This document shows, in pieces, positions 6,510 through 10,977 of a stretch of DNA of 10,977 bases (the stretch's first letter is position 1; every line of letters starts with the position of its first letter). The DNA is taken from NCBI GenBank assembly GCA_050262615.1, contig JBLNEL010000056.1:1-10977 (forward strand), in the 5' to 3' direction. Under the pieces are notes generated by a model. The model was not told the DNA's origin. It saw only the letters and a list, made by a program, of their open reading frames with translations, and did not search any database. The translations under genes were made by a program, and so were the position numbers. The DNA comes from JAUZPB01 sp050262615. GTDB taxonomy: Bacteria > Bacteroidota > Ignavibacteria > Ignavibacteriales > SURF-24.

Positions 6510-7496
6510 ATGTTTATTGATTATGCTGAAATAGAAGTCAAAGCAGGCAATGGCGGAAGCGGCCAGATAGCTTTCAGAAGAGAAAAATATGTTCCAAAAG
6601 GGGGACCGGCAGGCGGAGATGGCGGTAAAGGCGGCGATGTTATTATACAGGCGCACCATAACCTTCAGACGCTGCTTGATTTTAGATACAAATCAAAGTA
6701 CAAAGCTGAAGATGGGGATAAAGGGGGAAGTTCGCTAAAAGACGGAAAAAGCGGAAAAGATGTAATAATAATGGTGCCAGTAGGAACAGTGATCAAGGAC
6801 AGCGATACTGAAGAGGTAATAGCTGACCTGGATGCAGACGGCAAATCGATAGTAATAGCTAAAGGAGGCATCGGCGGCAGGGGAAACAGCAAGTTTGCAA
6901 CTCCTACCAACCAGACTCCCAGATATGCCGAACCGGGAAGACCCGGAGAGGAGATGTCAATAACTCTCGAATTAAAGCTTATTGCAGACGTTGGACTGGT
7001 CGGATATCCGAATGCTGGAAAATCAACACTGATTTCTGTGATTTCGGCAGCAAAACCTAAAATTGCAGATTATCCGTTTACGACGCTTGAGCCAAATCTG
7101 GGAATTGTGCAGTATAAGGATTATCAGAGCTTTGTAGTGGCAGATATTCCCGGAATAATCGAAGGGGCACACACAGGCAAGGGTCTTGGATTGCAGTTCT
7201 TAAGGCATATTGAAAGAACCAGGATACTTCTTTTCTTAATTGATGTTACATCTGAAGATTATCAAAAGGATTATGATACACTTGCCAACGAGCTTGCAAG
7301 CTACAGTGAGACTCTGGCCAATAAGACAAGAATAGTAGCTCTTTCCAAAGCAGATCTTATTGAAGAAGAAGAGATAAAGAAGCTAAAAAAAATCAGGCTG
7401 AATAATTATGACAGGCCCATATTTGTATTTTCTTCTGCTTCAAATTACGGATTAAACGAACTAATTGACTACTTATGGATGCAGCTAAAAGGCTAA
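6510..7496 (+). CDS. obgE: Obg-family GTPase, ribosome assembly
   Basis: GTPase that acts in late assembly of the large ribosomal subunit and in growth and stress control. The 328 residues comprise an N-terminal glycine-rich Obg fold (about 1-158, with GGPAGGDGGKGGDV and GGIGGRGNSKFATPTNQ) and a G domain. G1 is GYPNAGKS (165-172), the G2 threonines are T191/T192 in PFTTLEPNLG, G3 is DIPG (212-215), G4 is SKAD (279-282) and G5 is SSAS (308-311). G4 has Ser where NKxD is usual; substitutions at this place occur in the family, so I expect an active enzyme. It ends right after the G domain and lacks the C-terminal OCT domain of the longer Bacillus form. No clear Shine-Dalgarno site precedes the ATG, which sits five bases after the upstream stop, suggesting translational coupling. 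Confidence 0.96.
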   Translation: MFIDYAEIEVKAGNGGSGQIAFRREKYVPKGGPAGGDGGKGGDVIIQAHHNLQTLLDFRYKSKYKAEDGDKGGSSLKDGKSGKDVIIMVPVGTVIKDSDTEEVIADLDADGKSIVIAKGGIGGRGNSKFATPTNQTPRYAEPGRPGEEMSITLELKLIADVGLVGYPNAGKSTLISVISAAKPKIADYPFTTLEPNLGIVQYKDYQSFVVADIPGIIEGAHTGKGLGLQFLRHIERTRILLFLIDVTSEDYQKDYDTLANELASYSETLANKTRIVALSKADLIEEEEIKKLKKIRLNNYDRPIFVFSSASNYGLNELIDYLWMQLKG

Positions 7497-8482
7497 AGGG
7501 ACATCATTTCATTATTAAAATAGTTTCCCTGGCGATTTTGACCCTTTTGACTGGCGTAGCAGGTTTATTAATCGGGTCAGTGAATATTTCGCTGAAGGAT
7601 CTGTTTGATCTCGTCTTTAATTCTGCAGCATCAACAGAGTTGACCAGACAGGTAATTTATGAGGTAAGACTGCCGCGGGTACTTCTGGCAATAGCAGTCG
7701 GCGGGGGGCTTTCTGTCTCAGGGGCAGTATTTCAGGCGATACTTATGAATCCTCTGGCTGAGCCTTATATACTGGGTATTTCAAGCGGGGCTGCCTTCGG
7801 TGCGGTCTTATCCTTTCTAATCGGAACTGCCTTTTTCCTTACTCAGGTTTTCTCATTTGGAGGGGCTATAAGCGTTATATTTCTGGTCTTTCTTTTAGGA
7901 AAGCGGTTTGGTGAGCTTGAACCAAATGTTCTGCTTTTGTCCGGAGTTATGGTTGGCGCATTTTTCTCTGCTTCTATTTTAATGATGACAACTATGCTTA
8001 ACGAGACCTTAAGGACGGCAGTCTTCTGGCTTATGGGGCATTTAGCCCTGGCTGATCCGAAGGCAGTTTATGTGATATTCCCATTATCGGTTGCAATATC
8101 CTTTTTACTTTCATTAAATTCTCACAGGTACAATGTACTTTCTTTAGGTACAGAGACAGCGCAGCACCTGGGGATAAACACCTCTGCACTTAAGAATATG
8201 ACTTATATATTGACCAGTCTGCTTATCGGGCTACTTGTTTCTGTAAGCGGAATAATAGGTTTTGTAGGACTTCTGGTTCCGCATTTATGCCGGATGATCT
8301 TTGGTGTAGATAACAGGATAGTAATTCCGGCATCATTCTTTATTGGTGCGGCTTATCTGACACTGACAGATACAGTCTCAAGGACAATTATTGCACCGGC
8401 AGAAATACCAGTCGGTGCAGTTACAGCTATTTTAGGCGCCCCGGTGTTTGTTTATCTGCTCAGAAAAAGATTTAACTGGTAA
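7475..8482 (+). CDS. FecCD/BtuC-family ABC transporter permease
   Basis: Inner-membrane permease of an importer for iron-siderophore, heme or vitamin B12. The 335 residues are the usual length. Many hydrophobic segments are visible from residue 12 on. Family hallmarks are RLPR (65-68) before the second helix, GAVFQAILMNPLAEPYILG (83-101), ETAQHLGIN (227-235, the cytoplasmic loop that contacts the ATPase), GFVGLLVPHLCR (262-273) and the C-terminal EIPVGAVTAILGAPVF (310-325). The substrate cannot be told. The ATG at 7475 lies inside obg, giving a 22-base overlap; no other ATG precedes the first helix, and there is no strong Shine-Dalgarno site, so coupling to obg is likely. No ATPase or binding-protein gene follows; a tRNA and secG come next, so its partners must be encoded elsewhere. 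Confidence 0.92.
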   Translation: MDAAKRLKGHHFIIKIVSLAILTLLTGVAGLLIGSVNISLKDLFDLVFNSAASTELTRQVIYEVRLPRVLLAIAVGGGLSVSGAVFQAILMNPLAEPYILGISSGAAFGAVLSFLIGTAFFLTQVFSFGGAISVIFLVFLLGKRFGELEPNVLLLSGVMVGAFFSASILMMTTMLNETLRTAVFWLMGHLALADPKAVYVIFPLSVAISFLLSLNSHRYNVLSLGTETAQHLGINTSALKNMTYILTSLLIGLLVSVSGIIGFVGLLVPHLCRMIFGVDNRIVIPASFFIGAAYLTLTDTVSRTIIAPAEIPVGAVTAILGAPVFVYLLRKRFNW

Positions 8483-8484
8483 TA

Positions 8485-8534
8485 CGGCACATTTTTCATA
8501 ATATTATTTAGAAAACTAAAAAGAAAATATGCCG
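8485..8534. repeat. Imperfect inverted repeat after the permease gene
   Basis: CGGCACATTTT (8485-8495) and AAAATATGCCG (8524-8534) pair over 11 positions with one mismatch across a 28-base AT-rich loop. It starts two bases after the permease stop. No T-run follows, so it is at best a weak or factor-assisted terminator or an mRNA-end stabiliser. Confidence 0.3.
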
Positions 8535-8551
8535 GCTTGTAACAATTTAAC

Positions 8552-8580
8552 TTGATATTTCGCTCCGGTGTGTCTATATT
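8552..8580 (+). promoter_or_regulatory. Sigma70-like promoter of tRNA-Met and secG
   Basis: TTGATA (8552-8557) and TATATT (8575-8580) each match five of six consensus bases and are separated by 17 bases. Transcription would begin near 8587, about 17 bases before the tRNA. Confidence 0.65.
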
Positions 8581-8603
8581 AGTAACCTGAAATTTTTATT
8601 GTT

Positions 8604-8677
8604 GGCGGGGTAGCTCAGTAGGTTAGAGCAATGGAATCATAATCCATGTGTCGGGGGTTCGAATCCCTCCCCCGCTA
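8604..8677 (+). tRNA. tRNA-Met (anticodon CAU), probably elongator
   Basis: A full cloverleaf of 74 bases. The acceptor arm GGCGGGG (8604-8610) pairs with CCCCGCT (8670-8676), with a G-U first pair; the discriminator is A8677. The D arm is GCTC/GAGC (8613-8616, 8626-8629). The anticodon stem is ATGGA/TCCAT (8631-8635, 8643-8647) with loop ATCATAA, giving CAT at 8638-8640. The T arm is GGGGG/CCCTC with loop TTCGAAT (8653-8669). It lacks the C1-A72 mismatch and the three G-C pairs of an initiator, so it is elongator Met or, less likely, the lysidine-modified Ile2 tRNA. CCA is not encoded (the sequence reads ACAA). The gene sits 22 bases before secG and probably shares its transcript. Confidence 0.95.
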
Positions 8678-8699
8678 CAAAATTTGTCGGAGATAAAAG

Positions 8700-9032
8700 A
8701 TGTATACATTATTAGTTTCTCTTGCAGTTATTATAGCTGTATTTTTAATAATTGCAGTATTGTTGCAATCAAGTAAAGGCGGCGGTTTAGCCGGAGGTAT
8801 CGTTGGCGGAGCCAGTGGTATCGGTACTATGTTTGGTGCCAGAAGAACAGCAGACTTTCTGAGTAAATCAACCTGGTGGTTAGCCGGATCGCTGGTAGTT
8901 TTAATCCTTTTGATCAACCTTTTCTTCCTGCCTGGTCAGACAGGTGCAGGTTCAAGAGAAAGCATTATTCAGAAGGGCAGACAGGTTCCTACTTCACCTT
9001 CAGTACCAGGTCAGCAGCAGAGAAGTAAATAA
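8700..9032 (+). CDS. secG: Preprotein translocase subunit SecG
   Basis: Small subunit of the SecYEG channel that assists SecA-driven export across the inner membrane. The 110 residues show two transmembrane helices (about 3-22 and 58-77) joined by the conserved cytoplasmic loop LLQSSKGGGLAGG...TMFGARRTADFLSKSTWW (21-60), the clearest SecG signature. A Gln/Ser-rich tail of about 30 residues (ending PGQQQRSK) follows the second helix, as is common in this phylum. GGAG at 8689-8692, seven bases before the ATG, is the ribosome binding site and lies just 11 bases after the tRNA end. A perfect terminator follows 21 bases after the stop. Confidence 0.95.
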   Translation: MYTLLVSLAVIIAVFLIIAVLLQSSKGGGLAGGIVGGASGIGTMFGARRTADFLSKSTWWLAGSLVVLILLINLFFLPGQTGAGSRESIIQKGRQVPTSPSVPGQQQRSK

Positions 9033-9053
9033 TTAAGATATTAAGATTTGATT

Positions 9054-9086
9054 AAAAATCCCGGCCAGTACCGGGATTTTTTGTTT
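9054..9086 (+). terminator. Rho-independent terminator of secG
   Basis: AAAAATCCCGG (9054-9064) and CCGGGATTTTT (9071-9081) form a perfect 11-bp stem with a six-base loop, followed by TTGTTTT. It is the classic form, and its A-run makes it usable on both strands. Confidence 0.92.
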
Positions 9087-9120
9087 TAAAGTTATACCTG
9101 ATATTAATTGAGATAAGATC

Positions 9121-9170
9121 AAAAAAAAGACCCATAGTTTATATCTAACTATGGGTCTTATTTATTTAAC
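9121..9170. terminator. Second terminator, bidirectional, between convergent genes
   Basis: AAGACCCATAGTT (9127-9139) and AACTATGGGTCTT (9147-9159) form a perfect 13-bp stem with a seven-base loop. A run of eight A precedes it (9121-9128) and a T-rich run follows, so it can terminate transcription on either strand. On the minus strand it would end the PBP4 transcript about 235 bases after the stop codon, past the repeat array; on the + strand it backs up the secG terminator. Confidence 0.85.
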
Positions 9171-9180
9171 TCAGATCTTA

Positions 9181-9316
9181 TTTTAGCTGCAGGTTTACTT
9201 TAGCTGCAGGTTTACTTTAGCTGCAGGTTTACATTATTCTTTAATCCGCTTTGCTTTAAGCCCGGCTTTGCATTAAGCCAGACTTTATCTTAAGTCTGTC
9301 ACAATTTTAATCCTGT
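9181..9316. repeat. Array of eight 17-bp tandem units, partly decayed
   Basis: Units start at 9181, 9198, 9215, 9232, 9249, 9266, 9283 and 9300, all in one 17-bp register. The first three are practically identical (CTTTAGCTGCAGGTTTA, first base T in unit 1). Units 5-7 read CTTTGCTTTAAGCCCGG, CTTTGCATTAAGCCAGA and CTTTATCTTAAGTCTGT, and unit 8 shares 11 of 17 bases with unit 7. Unit 4 is the most diverged. In units 5-7 small hairpins with six-base loops recur every 17 bases (GCTT/AAGC, GGCTT/AAGCC, CAGACTT/AAGTCTG). A 17-bp period cannot encode a repeated peptide, so this is noncoding; on the minus strand it forms most of the PBP4 3' untranslated region. Confidence 0.8.
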
Positions 9317-9364
9317 ATATATCAGTCTCTGATCATGTTTCAATCAGATATTTAAGGAACCCAT

Positions 9365-9406
9365 ACTGGTTTTTAAGCTTACTGGTTTTTAAGCTTACTG
9401 GTTTTC
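9365..9406. repeat. 16-bp tandem repeat running into the PBP4 stop
   Basis: ACTGGTTTTTAAGCTT occurs twice without change (9365-9380, 9381-9396), and a third partial copy (9397-9406) covers the last codons of the convergent minus-strand gene, whose stop is at 9397-9395. Read on the minus strand, the gene's final Asn-Gln-stop bases have been copied out past the end of the gene. AAGCTTA (9375-9381) and TAAGCTT (9390-9396) can also form a 7-bp hairpin. Confidence 0.85.
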
Positions 9407-10858
9407 CAGGTCGGGAGCATCCTCAGGCAATTCTTTCTGAACCAATGTTTCAGTTCCTGCAAGCGAAGCGATTATCTGATCTTCAAGATATCTGTAGTGG
9501 TGAGGGGAGCCCTTTTCATATTCGAAGATAATACTAACGATCAGATCTGGTCTGCCTTTTACGGTCAGATAACCTGAAAGTGCTATTACGCCGTTTAATG
9601 TTCCTGTTTTTCCATGGAAATTATTCTCAGCGGCGGTTCCGATCATCCGGTTCCTGAGTGTTCCATCGACGCCTGCAATTGAAAGGGAGTTATAATAATC
9701 TGAAAAAAGAAGCGGGTTAAAGTAAATTTTTTCAAGAAGGCTTACTATTCCTCCAGCAGTAACCTGGTTAGAGTGTGATAATCCAGAGCCGTCGTTGATC
9801 ATTGTAGATTCTGAATAGATATTATTTCTGTTAAGGAAGTCTGAAATAGCCTGGGTAGCATAAAATGAATTTCCCTGATTATGGCTGAAAGCAGCTCCAA
9901 CCGTTTTATAAAGGCATTCGGCAAGGAAATTGTCGCTGTGTTTATTTATTATCTTAGAAAGCTCTCTCAGGCTAACAGACCGGGCTGTCAGTTCATTTAC
10001 ATTGGCCGGAGTTTCTCCCTGTCCTGGTTTCAGTGAAACAGAGATGCCTGACCTCTGGAGTTTATCCTGAAGAAGAAATGCTGCAAAGAGCGGCGGATTT
10101 TTAATTTCTGCAGAATACCAGATAGCACGTGATTTTCTCTTCAGAGTACCGCTTATTACAAATTCATAATTATTTGAGGAATAGCTCTGTGAAATTGAGA
10201 TTCTTGTGCGTCCTCTGCCGGTTCTTGCGTTGGATCTTACCTTTATTAGTGAGCTGTAAGGAGTGAAATTAAACCCGACTCTTCCGCCGGCTTTTGGAGC
10301 CGGACTTATGTTAAACTGAATTCTGTTTCTGTTGATCACGATTGCTGATACAGGCGGAAGAGCATCGTTTGTTGCTTCATCGATCCAGTCGCGCCTGTGA
10401 TACATATCATCAAAATAAGAATCATCTCCAATTATCTTACCAGTAACTCTGCGGATGCCCATCGATATAAGCTGGCTGACCATGATATCAATATCCCTGT
10501 CTGTAAAAAGCGAGTTACCGAACCCTTTTATATACAGGTTTCCGTTAATAACGCCGTCTGAAATATTCTCATCCTCGGTAAATAATTTTGTAGACAGCTG
10601 GTAATCGCCGCCAAGGAGTGAAAAAGCTGCTCCTGTTGTAAAAAGCTTAGTGTTGGATGCCGGTTTTATTGGGGCAGTAATATTCCTTTGATAAAGAGTA
10701 TCTTTTGTCAAAGGATTATAGACCATGACTCCATATTTAGTACTATATGGTACTGTACGGAGAATTTCATCGATACGGTTCTGTATAGTTCCTGATTGTT
10801 TTCCAAATAGAAGACCCGAAGCAAAAGTTATTATAAAGGTTAGTACAAATCTGTTCAT
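9395..10858 (-). CDS. dacB: D-Ala-D-Ala carboxypeptidase/endopeptidase, PBP4 type
   Basis: Penicillin-binding protein of peptidase family S13 (class C, PBP4/DacB) that trims or cleaves peptidoglycan cross-links in the periplasm. With the ATG at 10858 it has 487 residues, typical for the family. The N-terminus MNRFVLTFIITFASGLLFG is a signal peptide. Catalytic motifs, numbered from this ATG: SNTK (S68, K71) within KPASNTKLFTTGA, SDN (308-310) and KTG (417-419) in HGKTGTLNG; DGSGLSHSN (356-364) is also family-typical. The long insert between the first and second motifs is characteristic of PBP4. An in-frame GTG at 10873 would add five residues; ATG is preferred because it begins the signal peptide cleanly, though neither start has a Shine-Dalgarno site. 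It is convergent with secG, and its stop lies in a 16-bp tandem repeat. Confidence 0.93.
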   Translation of the reverse strand: MNRFVLTFIITFASGLLFGKQSGTIQNRIDEILRTVPYSTKYGVMVYNPLTKDTLYQRNITAPIKPASNTKLFTTGAAFSLLGGDYQLSTKLFTEDENISDGVINGNLYIKGFGNSLFTDRDIDIMVSQLISMGIRRVTGKIIGDDSYFDDMYHRRDWIDEATNDALPPVSAIVINRNRIQFNISPAPKAGGRVGFNFTPYSSLIKVRSNARTGRGRTRISISQSYSSNNYEFVISGTLKRKSRAIWYSAEIKNPPLFAAFLLQDKLQRSGISVSLKPGQGETPANVNELTARSVSLRELSKIINKHSDNFLAECLYKTVGAAFSHNQGNSFYATQAISDFLNRNNIYSESTMINDGSGLSHSNQVTAGGIVSLLEKIYFNPLLFSDYYNSLSIAGVDGTLRNRMIGTAAENNFHGKTGTLNGVIALSGYLTVKGRPDLIVSIIFEYEKGSPHHYRYLEDQIIASLAGTETLVQKELPEDAPDLENQ

Positions 10859-10881
10859 GATAAATAAGACCACATTTTAGC

Positions 10882-10911
10882 ATTAAAAATTGAAATTAAT
10901 CGCAATATCAA
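10882..10911 (-). promoter_or_regulatory. Possible promoter of the PBP4 gene
   Basis: On the minus strand, TTGATA (10911-10906) and TTTAAT (10887-10882) each match five of six consensus bases with an 18-base spacer. Transcription would start near 10875, leaving a very short leader before the ATG at 10858. The DNA here is AT-rich, so chance matches are likely. Nothing else is recognised between 10859 and the window end. Confidence 0.35.
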
Positions 10912-10977
10912 GAGATTGCAGAAAATTATAGGTTAATGACGGGAGTAAAACCTGGACCAATTATGCAGACTTAAACA

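Noticed and set aside
8604..8677. Attachment site of a mobile element in the tRNA 3' end
   Set aside because: No integrase gene and no second copy of the tRNA 3' end were seen in the window.
9181..9406. CRISPR array or integron-like repeats
   Set aside because: The units are contiguous with no spacers between them, only 16-17 bp long, and no cas or integrase gene is present.

Overview
The window reads as ordinary chromosomal DNA from an AT-rich bacterium of the Bacteroidota/Chlorobiota/Ignavibacteriota lineage; Ignavibacteria is my best guess, but this is inferred. Supporting signs are the single-subunit cytochrome b558-type succinate dehydrogenase with its long FAD subunit, the short Obg without a C-terminal extension, a tRNA gene with no encoded CCA, and mixed use of Shine-Dalgarno sites (strong before sdhC and sdhA, absent before obg and the PBP4 gene). 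I see no insertion sequence, phage gene, CRISPR array or defence gene.

Layout. (1) 210-3579, + strand: an sdhC-sdhA-sdhB operon encoding a complete membrane-bound succinate:menaquinone oxidoreductase, closed by a hairpin at 3601-3645. (2) 3580-4254: a gene-poor interval that holds an unlisted 57-codon minus-strand gene for a one-helix membrane protein (3685-3858), its good sigma70-like promoter, and several inverted repeats, including an 11-bp stem enclosing a 10-bp stem. (3) 4255-8482, + strand: a tightly packed set of three genes, namely a large acidic protein of unknown function with an intrinsically disordered middle, the ribosome-assembly GTPase Obg, and a FecCD/BtuC-type ABC permease whose start overlaps the end of obg. 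(4) 8552-9081, + strand: a promoter, tRNA-Met(CAU) and secG, which look like one transcription unit ending in a perfect hairpin terminator. (5) 9127-9394: a bidirectional terminator followed by an array of 17-bp and then 16-bp tandem repeats that runs into the stop codon of the next gene. (6) 9395-10858, - strand: a PBP4/DacB-type D-Ala-D-Ala carboxypeptidase with a signal peptide.

Most genes are housekeeping: respiration (Sdh), ribosome maturation (Obg), protein export (SecG), translation (tRNA) and cell-wall remodelling (PBP4). The less explained parts are the acidic protein upstream of obg, the small membrane protein, and the noncoding repeats. A recurring theme is short tandem duplication of 15-17 bp: 15 bp, frame-preserving, inside the acidic gene, and 16-17 bp in the noncoding DNA before the PBP4 stop. 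I found no convincing novel multi-gene system.
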